From Tritrichomonas musculus (Eukaryota > Parabasalia > Tritrichomonadida > Tritrichomonadidae): DNA of 21,993 bases. Of this stretch, positions 17,701-21,993 are shown one piece after another. Position numbers and translations under genes: made by a program. Numbering within the stretch: the first letter of the stretch is position 1; the number at the start of each line of letters is the position of its first letter. The stretch lies in assembly GCA_039105265.1 (NCBI GenBank), contig JAPFFF010000474.1:1-21993 (forward strand). Reading direction: 5' to 3'. Below the pieces are notes generated by a model, which saw only the letters and a program-made list of their open reading frames with translations, had not been told where the DNA came from and ran no database searches.

Positions 17701-19621
17701 ACTGCAGTTCTCGTTGAATCTTATGATTAAACTGCAGTTCTCGTTGAATCTTATGATTAAACTGCAGTTCTTGTTGAATCTTATTATTAAACTGCAGTTC
17801 TCGTTGCATCTGATGATTCAACTGCAGTTCTCGTTGCATCTGATGATTCAACTGCAGTTCTCGTTGCATCTGATGATTCAACTGCAGTTCTCGTTGCATC
17901 TGATGATTCAACTGCAGTTCTCGTTGAATCTGATGATTCAACTGCAGTTCTTGTTGCATCTGATGATTCAACTGCAGTTCTCGTTGAATCTGATGATTCA
18001 ACTGCAGTTCTCGTTGCATCTGATGATTCAACTGCAGTTCTCGTTGAATCTGATGATTCAACTGCAGTTGTCGTTGCATCTGATGATTCAACTGCAGTTG
18101 TCGTTGCATCTGATGATTCAACTGCAGTTCTCGTTGAATCTGATGATTCAACTGTAGTTCTCGTTGCATCTGATGATTCAACTGCAGTTCTCGTTGAATC
18201 TGATGATTCAACTGTAGTTCTCGTTGAATCTGATGATTCAACTGCAGTTCTCGTTGAATCTGATGATTCAACTGTAGTTCTCGTTGAATCTGATGGTTCA
18301 ACTGCAGTTCTCGTTGAATCTGATGATTCAACTGCAGTTCTCGTTGAATCTGATGATTCAACTGCAGTTCTTGTTGCATCTGATGATTCAACTGCAGTTC
18401 TTGTTTCATCTGATGATTCAACTGCAGTTCTCGTTGAATCTTATTATTAAACTGCAGTTCTCGTTGCATCTGATGATTCAACTGCAGTTCTCGTTGCATC
18501 TGATGATTCAACTGCAGTTCTCGTTGCATCTGATGATTCAACTGCAGTTGTCGTTGCATCTGATGATTCAACTGCAGTTCTCGTTGAATCTGATGATTCA
18601 ACTGCAGTTCTCGTTGAATCTGATGATTCAACTGCAGTTCTCGTTGAATCTGATGATTCAACTGCAGTTCTCGTTGCATCTGATGATTCAACTGCAGTTC
18701 TCGTTGCATCTGATGATTCAACTGCAGTTCTCGTTGAATCTGATGATTCAACTGCAGTTCTCGTTGCATCTGATGATTCAACTGCAGTTGTCGTTGCATC
18801 TGATGATTCAACTGCAGTTCTCGTTGCATCTGATGATTCAACTGCAGTTCTCGTTGCATCTGATGATTCAACTGCAGTTCTCGTTGCATCTGATGATTCA
18901 ACTGCAGTTCTCGTTGCATCTGATGATTCAACTGCAGTTCTCGTTGAATCTGATGATTCAACTGCAGTTCTCGTTGCATCTGATGATTCAACTGCAGTTC
19001 TCGTTGCATCTGATGATTCAACTGCAGTTCTCGTTGCATCTGATGATTCAACTGCAGTTCTCGTTGAATCTGATGATTCAACTGCAGTTCTCGTTGAATC
19101 TGATGATTCAACTGCAGTTGTCGTTGCATCTGATGATTCAACTGCAGTTCTTGTTGCATCTTAATATTAAACGGCAGTTCTCGTTGCATTTGATGATTCA
19201 ACTGCAGTTCTCGTTGAATCTGATGATTCAACTGCAGTTCTCGTTGAATCTGATGATTCAACTGCAGTTGTCGTTGCATCTGATGATTCAACTGCAGTTC
19301 TTGTTGCATCTTAATATTAAACGGCAGTTCTCGTTGCATTTGATGATTCAACTGCAGTTCTCGTTGAATCTGATGATTCAACTGCAGTTCTCGTTGAATC
19401 TGATGATTCAACTGCAGTTGTCGTTGCATCTGATGATTCAACTGCAGTTCTCGTTGAATCTGATGATTCAACTGCAGTTGTCGTTGCATCTGATGATTCA
19501 ACTGCAGTTCTTGTTTAATCTTATTATTAAACTGCAGTTCTCGTTGAATCTTATTATTAAACTGCAGTTCTCGTTGAATCTGATGATTCAACTGCAGTTC
19601 TCGTTGCATCTGATGATTCAA
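5642..19621 (-). CDS. Possible internal part of a giant decapeptide-repeat protein (about 4,659 codons)
   Basis: This is the longest open stretch: 466 consecutive ten-residue repeats with consensus L-N-H-Q-(M/I)-Q-R-E-L-Q. It ends at a TAG in the unit at 5641. The apparent start, a TTG at 19619-19621, is only the first usable codon after the stop near 19640 and has no start context, so it is not a real start. Variation falls mostly at the polar positions: H/N/I at 3, Q/K at 4, M/I at 5, Q/K at 6, R/Q at 7, E/Q at 8. Leu 9 is invariant; Leu 1 becomes Phe in lysine-bearing units and Gln 10 becomes Pro in a rare unit. There is no signal peptide, membrane segment, Cys or Trp. The composition suggests a helical or coiled rod, but a ten-residue period is not a canonical heptad. 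I recognise no family. Continuous openness supports coding; the lack of an end, a start or any non-repeat domain leaves it unproven. Confidence 0.35.
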   Translation of the reverse strand: MNHQMQRELQLNHQIQRELQFNNKIQRELQFNNKIKQELQLNHQMQRQLQLNHQIQRELQLNHQMQRQLQLNHQIQRELQLNHQIQRELQLNHQMQRELPFNIKMQQELQLNHQMQRQLQLNHQIQRELQLNHQIQRELQLNHQMQRELPFNIKMQQELQLNHQMQRQLQLNHQIQRELQLNHQIQRELQLNHQMQRELQLNHQMQRELQLNHQMQRELQLNHQIQRELQLNHQMQRELQLNHQMQRELQLNHQMQRELQLNHQMQRELQLNHQMQRQLQLNHQMQRELQLNHQIQRELQLNHQMQRELQLNHQMQRELQLNHQIQRELQLNHQIQRELQLNHQIQRELQLNHQMQRQLQLNHQMQRELQLNHQMQRELQLNHQMQRELQFNNKIQRELQLNHQMKQELQLNHQMQQELQLNHQIQRELQLNHQIQRELQLNHQIQRELQLNHQIQRELQLNHQIQRELQLNHQIQRELQLNHQMQRELQLNHQIQRELQLNHQMQRQLQLNHQMQRQLQLNHQIQRELQLNHQMQRELQLNHQIQRELQLNHQMQQELQLNHQIQRELQLNHQMQRELQLNHQMQRELQLNHQMQRELQLNHQMQRELQFNNKIQQELQFNHKIQRELQFNHKIQRELQFNNKIQQELQLNHQMQRELQLNHQIQRELQLNHQIQRELQLNHQMQRELQLNHQMQRELQLNHQMQRELQLNHQIQRELQLNHQMQRELQLNHQIQRELQLNHQMQRELQLNHQIQRELQLNHQIQRQLQLNHQIQRELQLNHQMQRQLQLNHQIQRELQLNHQMQRELQLNHQMQRELQLNHQMQRELQLNHQMQRELQLNHQMQRELQLNHQMQRELQLNHQMQRELQLNHQMQRELQLNHQMQRELQLNHQMQRELQLNHQIQRELQLNHQIQRELQLNHQMQRELPFNIKMQQELQLNHQMQRQLQLNHQIQRELQLNHQIQRELQLNHQIQRELQLNHQMQRELQLNHQMQRELQLNHQIQRELQLNHQIQRELQLNHQIQRELQLNHQIQRELQLNHQIQRQLQLNHQIQRELQLNHQIQRELQLNHQMQRELQLNHQIQRELQFNNKIQRELQFNNKMKQELQLNNQMQRELQLNHQIQRQLQLNHQIQRELQLNHQMQRELQLNHQIQRELQFNNKIQRELQFNNKMKQELQLNNQMQRELQLNHQMQRELQLNHQMQRELQLNHQIQRELQLNHQMQRELQLNHQIQRELQLNHQIQRELQLNHQMQRELQLNHQMKQELQLNHQMQRELQLNHQMQRELQLNHQMQRELQLNHQMQRQLQLNHQMQRELQLNHQIQRQLQLNHQMQRELQLNHQMQRELQLNHQIQRELQLNHQIQRELQLNHQMQRQLQLNHQMQRQLQLNHQMQRELQLNHQMQRELQFNNKIQRELQLNHQMKQELQLNHQMQQELQLNHQMQRELQLNHQMQRELQFNNKMKQELQLNHQMQRQLQLNHQMQRELQLNHQMQRELQLNHQIQRELQLNHQIQRELQLNHQMQRELQLNHQMQRELQLNHQIQRELQLNHQIQRELQFNNKIQRELQFNNKMKQELQLNHQMQRELQLNHQMQRELQLNHQIQRELQLNHQMQRQLQLNHQIQRELQLNHQIQRELQLNHQMQRELPFNIKMQQELQLNHQMQRQLQLNHQIQRELQLNHQIQRELQLNHQMQRELPFNIKMQQELQLNHQMQRQLQLNHQIQRELQLNHQIQRELQLNHQMQRELQLNHQMQRELQLNHQMQRELQLNHQIQRELQLNHQMQRELQLNHQIQRELQFNNKIQRELQFNNKIKQELQLNHQMQRQLQLNHQIQRELQLNHQMQRQLQLNHQIQRELQLNHQIQRELQLNHQMQRELPFNIKMQQELQLNHQMQRQLQLNHQIQRELQLNHQIQRELQLNHQMQRELPFNIKMQQELQLNHQMQRQLQLNHQIQRELQLNHQIQRELQLNHQMQRELQLNHQMQRELQLNHQMQRELQLNHQIQRELQLNHQMQRELQLNHQMQRELQLNHQMQRELQLNHQMQRELQLNHQMQRQLQLNHQMQRELQLNHQIQRELQLNHQMQRELQLNHQIQRELQLNHQIQRELQLNHQMQRQLQLNHQMQRELQLNHQMQRELQLNHQMQRELQFNNKIQRELQLNHQMKQELQLNHQMQQELQLNHQIQRELQLNHQIQRELQLNHQIQRELQLNHQIQRELQLNHQIQRELQLNHQIQRELQLNHQMQRELQLNHQIQRELQLNHQMQRQLQLNHQMQRQLQLNHQIQRELQLNHQMQRELQLNHQIQRELQLNHQMQQELQLNHQIQRELQLNHQMQRELQLNHQMQRELQLNHQMQRELQLNHQMQRELQFNNKIQQELQFNHKIQRELQFNHQIQRELQFNNKIQQELQLNHQMQRELQLNHQIQRELQLNHQIQRELQLNHQMQRELQLNHQMQRELQLNHQMQRELQLNHQIQRELQLNHQMQRELQLNHQIQRELQLNHQMQRELQLNHQIQRELQLNHQIQRQLQLNHQIQRELQLNHQMQRQLQLNHQIQRELQLNHQMQRELQLNHQMQRELQLNHQMQRELQLNHQMQRELQLNHQMQRELQLNHQMQRELQLNHQMQRELQLNHQMQRELQLNHQMQRELQLNHQMQRELQLNHQIQRELQLNHQMQQELQLNHQIQRELQLNHQIQRELQLNHQIQRELQLNHQIQRELQLNHQIQRELQLNHQIQRELQLNHQMQRELQLNHQIQRELQLNHQMQRQLQLNHQMQRQLQLNHQIQRELQLNHQMQRELQFNNKIQRELQLNHQMKQELQLNHQMQQELQLNHQIQRELQLNHQIQRELQLNHQIQRELQLNHQIQRELQLNHQIQRELQLNHQIQRELQLNHQMQRELQLNHQIQRELQLNHQMQRQLQLNHQMQRQLQLNHQIQRELQLNHQMQRELQLNHQIQRELQLNHQMQQELQLNHQIQRELQLNHQMQRELQLNHQMQRELQLNHQMQRELQLNHQMQRELQFNNKIQQELQFNHKIQRELQFNHKIQRELQFNNKIQQELQLNHQMQRELQLNHQIQRELQLNHQMQRQLQLNHQMQRELQLNHQIQRELQLNHQMQRELQLNHQIQRELQLNHQMQRELQLNHQIQRELQLNHQMQRELQLNHQIQRELQLNHQMQQELQLNHQIQRELQLNHQIQRELQLNHQIQRELQLNHQIQRELQLNHQIQRELQLNHQIQRELQLNHQMQRELQLNHQIQRELQLNHQMQRQLQLNHQMQRQLQLNHQIQRELQLNHQMQRELQLNHQIQRELQFNNKMKQELQLNHQMQRELQLNHQMQRELQLNHQMQRQLQLNHQMQRELQLNHQMQRELQFNNKMKQELQLNHQMQRELQLNHQMQRELQLNHQMQRELQLNHQIQRELQLNHQIQRELQLNHQMQRELQLNHQMQRELQLNHQIQRELQLNHQMQRQLQLNHQMQRQLQLNHQIQRELQLNHQMQRELQLNNKMQRELQLNHQMQRELQLNHQMQRELQLNHQIQRELQLNHQMQRELQLNHQMQRQLQLNHQMQRQLQLNHQMQRELQLNHQMQRELQLNHQIQRELQLNHQIQRELQLNHQIQRELQLNHQMQRELQLNHQMQRELQLNNKMQQELQLNHQMQRELQLNHQMQRELQLNHQIQRELQLNHQIQRELQLNHQIQRELQLNHQMQRELQLNHQMQRELQLNNKMQQELQLNHQMQRELQLNHQMQRELQLNHQMQRELQLNHQIQRELQLNHQIQRELQLNHQMQRELQLNHQMQRELQLNHQIQRELQLNHQIQRELQLNHQIQRELQLNHQMQRELQLNHQIQRQLQLNHQIQRELQLNHQMQRELQLNNKMQRELQLNHQMQRELQLNHQMQRELQLNHQIQRELQLNHQMQRELQLNHQMQRQLQLNHQMQRQLQLNHQMQRQLQLNHQMQRELQLNHQIQRELQLNHQIQRELQLNHQIQRELQLNHQMQRELQLNHQMQRELQLNNKMQQELQLNHQMQRELQLNHQMQRELQLNHQIQRELQLNHQIQRELQLNHQIQRELQLNHQMQRELQLNHQMQRELQLNNKMQQELQLNHQMQRELQLNHQMQRELQLNHQMQRELQLNHQIQRELQLNHQIQRELQLNHQMQRELQLNHQMQRELQLNHQIQRELQLNHQIQRELQLNHQIQRELQLNHQMQRELQLNHQIQRQLQLNHQIQRELQLNHQMQRELQLNHQMQRELQLNHQMQRELQLNHQIQRELQLNHQIQRELQLNHQIQRELQLNHQMQRELQLNHQMQRELQLNNKMQQELQLNHQMQRELQLNHQMQRELQLNHQMQRELQLNHQIQRELQLNHQIQRELQLNHQMQRELQLNHQMQRELQLNHQIQRELQLNHQIQRELQLNHQIQRELQLNHQMQRELQLNHQMQRELQLNHQMQRELQLNHQIQRELQLNHQIQRELQLNHQIQRELQLNHQMQRELQLNHQMQRELQLNNKMQQELQLNHQMQRELQLNHQMQRELQLNHQMQRELQLNHQIQRELQLNHQIQRELQLNHQMQRELQLNHQMQRELQLNHQMQRELQLNHQIQRELQLNHQMQRELQLNHQMQRELQLNHQMQRELQLNHQMQRELQFNNKMKQELQLNHQMQREL
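6091..7590. repeat. Modules of 19, 22 and 8 units bounded by ttattattta units
   Basis: Units ending ttattattta at 6091, 6661, 7321 and 7561 divide this region into modules of 570, 660 and 240 bp. All modules begin with the same series: two C17 units, two A17 units with G26, one A17, one tgtag unit. The 660-bp module has three more units (6931-7020) than the 570-bp one, and the 240-bp module lacks the middle. The C29-to-T change is a stop in the plus frame but silent Leu TTA in the minus frame. Confidence 0.82.
6901..8010. repeat. 1,110-bp higher-order repeat (37 units), copy 1
   Basis: This stretch is immediately followed by a near-identical copy at 8011-9120. Landmarks line up at exactly 1,110 bp: A26-to-G unit 6931/8041, C10-to-G plus A17 unit 6961/8071, tcgctg unit 7231/8341, and ttattattta units 7321/8431, 7561/8671 and 7981/9091. 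I found only two differing units, 7771/8881 and 7891/9001. Confidence 0.92.
8011..9120. repeat. 1,110-bp higher-order repeat (37 units), copy 2
   Basis: This directly abuts and matches 6901-8010. The unit at 9001 carries G26 where 7891 has A26, which is silent in the minus frame (Asn AAC/AAT). The unit at 8881 has C10 where 7771 has G10. Two differences in 1,110 bp indicate a very recent duplication or recent homogenisation. Confidence 0.92.
9271..11670. repeat. Higher-order block X, second copy
   Basis: This is the second copy of 481-2850, with the same order of tgtag clusters (9871-10020, 10921-11070, 11371-11520), lysine cassette (10441-10560) and ttgtttcatc unit (11161). It ends where the run of identical C17 units of the 5.3-kb block starts at 11671. 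Part of it (10201-11250) is also homologous to 12091-13200 and 17371-18480 in the 5.3-kb copies. Confidence 0.82.
13801..14100. repeat. 150-bp (5-unit) duplication carrying the linked ttaatattaa/acgg pair
   Basis: Units 13801-13950 and 13951-14100 repeat the order ttaatattaa unit, acggcagttc unit with gcattt, A17, A17, C10-to-G with C17. The same doubled module occurs at 14491-14790, 19141-19440 and 19831-20130, with a partial copy at 16801-16920. In the minus frame the pair reads E-L-P-F-N-I-K-M-Q-Q, the only place where proline enters the repeat. Confidence 0.87.
13801..15180. repeat. 690-bp (23-unit) diverged duplication
   Basis: The blocks starting at 13801 and 14491 each contain two ttaatattaa/acgg modules, then A17 and C17 units, then a ttgttt/ttattattaa pair followed by an A17 unit with the same end (14161-14220 and 14881-14940). 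The second copy is less exact past 14791, where a C17 unit takes the place of a G10 unit. Confidence 0.65.
16921..17220. repeat. Run of ten identical C17 units at the 5.3-kb block boundary
   Basis: Ten consecutive units are base-for-base identical, the longest homogeneous run I saw. The matching run in copy A is 11671-11940, nine units, preceded by a tgtag unit that also has C17. Both runs sit at the start of a 5.3-kb copy, as expected if a homogeneous tract served as the site of unequal exchange. Confidence 0.85.
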
Positions 19622-19639
19622 CTGCAGTTCTCGTTGAAT

Positions 19640-21991
19640 CTAATGATTCAACTGCAGTTCTCGTTGCATCTGATGATTCAACTGCAGTTCTCGTTGCATC
19701 TGATGATTCAACTGCAGTTCTCGTTGCATCTGATGATTCAACTGCAGTTCTTGTTGAATCTGATGATTCAACTGCAGTTCTCGTTGAATCTGATGATTCA
19801 ACTGCAGTTGTCGTTGCATCTGATGATTCAACTGCAGTTCTTGTTGCATCTTAATATTAAACGGCAGTTCTCGTTGCATTTGATGATTCAACTGCAGTTC
19901 TCGTTGAATCTGATGATTCAACTGCAGTTCTCGTTGAATCTGATGATTCAACTGCAGTTGTCGTTGCATCTGATGATTCAACTGCAGTTCTTGTTGCATC
20001 TTAATATTAAACGGCAGTTCTCGTTGCATTTGATGATTCAACTGCAGTTCTCGTTGAATCTGATGATTCAACTGCAGTTCTCGTTGAATCTGATGATTCA
20101 ACTGCAGTTGTCGTTGCATCTGATGATTCAACTGCAGTTCTCGTTGAATCTGATGATTCAACTGCAGTTCTCGTTGCATCTGATGATTCAACTGCAGTTC
20201 TCGTTGCATCTGATGATTCAACTGCAGTTCTTGTTTCATCTTATTATTAAACTGCAGTTCTCGTTGAATCTTATTATTAAACTGCAGTTCTCGTTGAATC
20301 TGATGATTCAACTGCAGTTCTCGTTGAATCTGATGATTCAACTGCAGTTCTCGTTGCATCTGATGATTCAACTGCAGTTCTCGTTGCATCTGATGATTCA
20401 ACTGCAGTTCTCGTTGCATCTGATGATTCAACTGCAGTTGTCGTTGCATCTGATGATTCAACTGCAGTTCTCGTTGAATCTGATGATTCAACTGCAGTTC
20501 TCGTTGCATCTGATGATTCAACTGCAGTTCTTGTTGCATCTTAATATTAAACGGCAGTTCTTGTTGCATCTGATGGTTCAACTGCAGTTCTCGTTGCATC
20601 TGATGATTCAACTGCAGTTCTCGTTGCATCTGATGATTCAACTGCAGTTCTTGTTGCATCTGATGATTCAACTGCAGTTCTTGTTTCATCTGATGATTCA
20701 ACTGCAGTTCTCGTTGAATCTTATTATTAAACTGCAGTTCTCGTTGCATCTGATGATTCAACTGCAGTTCTCGTTGCATCTGATGATTCAACTGCAGTTG
20801 TCGTTGCATCTGATGATTCAACTGCAGTTGTCGTTGCATCTGATGATTCAACTGCAGTTCTCGTTGAATCTGATGATTCAACTGCAGTTCTCGTTGAATC
20901 TGATGATTCAACTGCAGTTCTCGTTGAATCTGATGATTCAACTGCAGTTCTCGTTGCATCTGATGATTCAACTGCAGTTCTCGTTGCATCTGATGATTCA
21001 ACTGCAGTTGTCGTTGAATCTGATGATTCAACTGCAGTTCTCGTTGCATCTGATGATTCAACTGCAGTTGTCGTTGCATCTGATGATTCAACTGCAGTTC
21101 TCGTTGCATCTGATGATTCAACTGCAGTTCTCGTTGCATCTGATGATTCAACTGCAGTTCTCGTTGCATCTGATGATTCAACTGCAGTTCTTGTTTCATC
21201 TGATGATTCAACTGCAGTTCTCGTTGAATCTGATGATTCAACTGAAGTTCTCGTTGAATCTGATGATTCAACTGCAGTTCTCGTTGCATCTGATGATTCA
21301 ACTGCAGTTCTCGTTGAATCTGATGATTCAACTGCAGTTCTCGTTGCATCTGATGATTCAACTGCAGTTCTCGTTGCATCTGATGATTCAACTGCAGTTC
21401 TCGTTGCATCTGATTATTCAACTGCAGTTCTTGTTTCATCTTATTATTAAACTGCAGTTCTCGTTGAATCTTATTATTAAACTGCAGTTCTCGTTGAATC
21501 TGATGATTCAACTGCAGTTCTCGTTGCATCTGATGATTCAACTGCAGTTCTCGTTGAATCTGATGATTCAACTGCAGTTGTCGTTGAATCTGATGATTCA
21601 ACTGCAGTTCTCGTTGCATCTGATTATTCAACTGCAGTTCTTGTTTCATCTTATTATTAAACTGCAGTTCTCGTTGAATCTTATTATTAAACTGCAGTTC
21701 TCGTTGAATCTGATGATTCAACTGCAGTTCTCGTTGCATCTGATGATTCAACTGCAGTTCTCTTTGAATCTGATGATTCAACTGCAGTTCTCGTTGAATC
21801 TGATGATTCAACTGCAGTTGTCGTTGAATCTGATGATTCAACTGCAGTTCTCGTTGAATCTGATGATTCAACTGCAGTTCTCGTTGAATCTGATGATTCA
21901 ACTGCAGTTCTCGTTGAATCTGATGATTCAACTGCAGTTCTCGTTGAATCTGATGATTCAACTGTAGTTCTCGTTGCATCTGATGATTCAA
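19640..21991 (-). CDS. Possible upstream part of the same decapeptide-repeat frame (783 codons), runs off the right edge
   Basis: This is the same minus-strand frame and the same ten-residue repeat as the stretch below it. It ends at a TAG made by one base change in the unit at 19621, where unit positions 20-22 read cta on the plus strand instead of ctg. The TTG at its right end sits at the window edge, so the frame is simply still open there and its true start is unknown. It contains two lysine-rich F-N-N-K clusters, at about 20221-20280 and 21421-21690, and several P-F-N-I-K units. The matching unit at 14281 in the sister 5.3-kb block has no stop, so the break arose after duplication or is a sequence error. 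If it is real, the downstream repeats are not translated from here. Confidence 0.3.
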   Translation of the reverse strand: MNHQMQRELQLNHQIQRELQLNHQIQRELQLNHQIQRELQLNHQIQRELQLNHQIQRQLQLNHQIQRELQLNHQIQRELQLNHQMQRELQLNHQIQRELQFNNKIQRELQFNNKMKQELQLNNQMQRELQLNHQIQRQLQLNHQIQRELQLNHQMQRELQLNHQIQRELQFNNKIQRELQFNNKMKQELQLNNQMQRELQLNHQMQRELQLNHQMQRELQLNHQIQRELQLNHQMQRELQLNHQIQRELQLNHQIQRELQLNHQMKQELQLNHQMQRELQLNHQMQRELQLNHQMQRELQLNHQMQRQLQLNHQMQRELQLNHQIQRQLQLNHQMQRELQLNHQMQRELQLNHQIQRELQLNHQIQRELQLNHQIQRELQLNHQMQRQLQLNHQMQRQLQLNHQMQRELQLNHQMQRELQFNNKIQRELQLNHQMKQELQLNHQMQQELQLNHQMQRELQLNHQMQRELQLNHQMQQELPFNIKMQQELQLNHQMQRELQLNHQIQRELQLNHQMQRQLQLNHQMQRELQLNHQMQRELQLNHQMQRELQLNHQIQRELQLNHQIQRELQFNNKIQRELQFNNKMKQELQLNHQMQRELQLNHQMQRELQLNHQIQRELQLNHQMQRQLQLNHQIQRELQLNHQIQRELQLNHQMQRELPFNIKMQQELQLNHQMQRQLQLNHQIQRELQLNHQIQRELQLNHQMQRELPFNIKMQQELQLNHQMQRQLQLNHQIQRELQLNHQIQQELQLNHQMQRELQLNHQMQRELQLNHQMQRELQLNH

Positions 21992-21993
21992 CT

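Larger units (their letters stand above)
1..21993. repeat. 30-bp tandem repeat array (minisatellite-like), 733 units, fills the window
   Basis: Every 30-base block starts at the same phase from base 1 to the last base, with no indel other than whole units. The commonest unit is actgcagttc (unit positions 1-10), tcgttg(a/c)atc (11-20), tgatgattca (21-30). Recurring variants are: C5 to T or A; C10 to G; C12 to T; T14 to C; G16 to T; A17/C17 (both very common); C20 to T; G22, T24 and G25 changes giving ttattattaa, ttatgattaa, tgattattca or ttaatattaa ends; A26 to G; C29 to A or T; and T3 to G. The array has no unique DNA at either end, so it continues beyond the window. A satellite grown by unequal exchange and the repeat domain of a giant protein both fit. 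Confidence 0.99.
16921..21993. repeat. Higher-order repeat, copy B of the 5.3-kb block, incomplete at the right edge
   Basis: This is the direct tandem copy of 11641-16920. It starts inside a broken copy of a five-unit module: 16801-16920 has the linked ttaatattaa and acgg units and two A17 units, then a run of ten identical C17 units where a C10-to-G unit would normally follow. Apart from unit gains and losses and one replaced block at 20401-20580, I found only about three private point changes between the copies (12421/17701, 19621, 19741), so the duplication is young. The window ends about 267 bp before the copy would be complete. Confidence 0.85.

Noticed and set aside
5642-19621. Canonical coiled coil or a named repeat family for the minus-strand protein
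   Set aside because: The period is ten residues with hydrophobics at 1, 5 and 9, which does not fit a heptad or hendecad, and I do not recognise the repeat, so no family or function is assigned.
1-21993. CRISPR array
   Set aside because: The 30-bp units abut directly with no variable spacers, and no cas genes are present.
1-21993. Telomeric or classical centromeric repeat
   Set aside because: The unit matches no telomere repeat I know and is much shorter than typical 150-200 bp centromeric monomers. A centromere role cannot be excluded but nothing in the sequence supports it.

Overview
The whole window is one uninterrupted tandem array of a 30-bp unit. There are 733 full units plus 3 bases, all in the same register: every unit starts at position 1 + 30n, and I saw no insertion or deletion that is not a multiple of 30 bp. 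There is no flanking unique sequence, so the window lies inside a larger array. The commonest unit has actgcagttc at unit positions 1-10, tcgttg(a/c)atc at 11-20 and tgatgattca at 21-30, about 40% G+C. Units differ by a small set of recurring substitutions. Nothing identifies the organism. The length and the nested higher-order structure look more like a eukaryotic minisatellite, or the repeat domain of a giant repeat protein, than ordinary bacterial DNA, but this is inference.

Thirty is divisible by three, so every reading frame repeats as a ten-residue period. One minus-strand frame is open across almost the whole window and reads L-N-H-Q-(M/I)-Q-R-E-L-Q, with two stops in 733 units, near 5642 and 19640. 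Both stops are singletons. The paired plus-strand frame (L-N/H-L-M-I-Q-L-Q-F-S) uses the same codon boundaries but has about 59 stops, all of them silent on the minus strand. If any strand is coding, it is the minus strand, as an internal piece of a Q/N/L-rich protein of more than 7,000 residues. A non-coding satellite that keeps its frame only because it grows in whole units remains a serious alternative.

Layout: 1-480 holds mixed units. A block at about 481-2850 recurs at 9271-11670. Block 3211-4335 recurs inside 15301-16635 and again near the right end. Region 4336-5700 is built from short local duplications, including an exact 11-unit doubling. Region 5701-9120 is modular, marked by units with a private ttattattta end, and contains a nearly perfect 1,110-bp tandem duplication. 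From 11641 to the right edge lie two copies of a block of about 5.3 kb (11641-16920 and 16921-21993), which I found to differ by about three point changes, a few whole-unit gains or losses and one replaced six-unit block. I see no RNA genes, transposons, CRISPR array, promoters or terminators.
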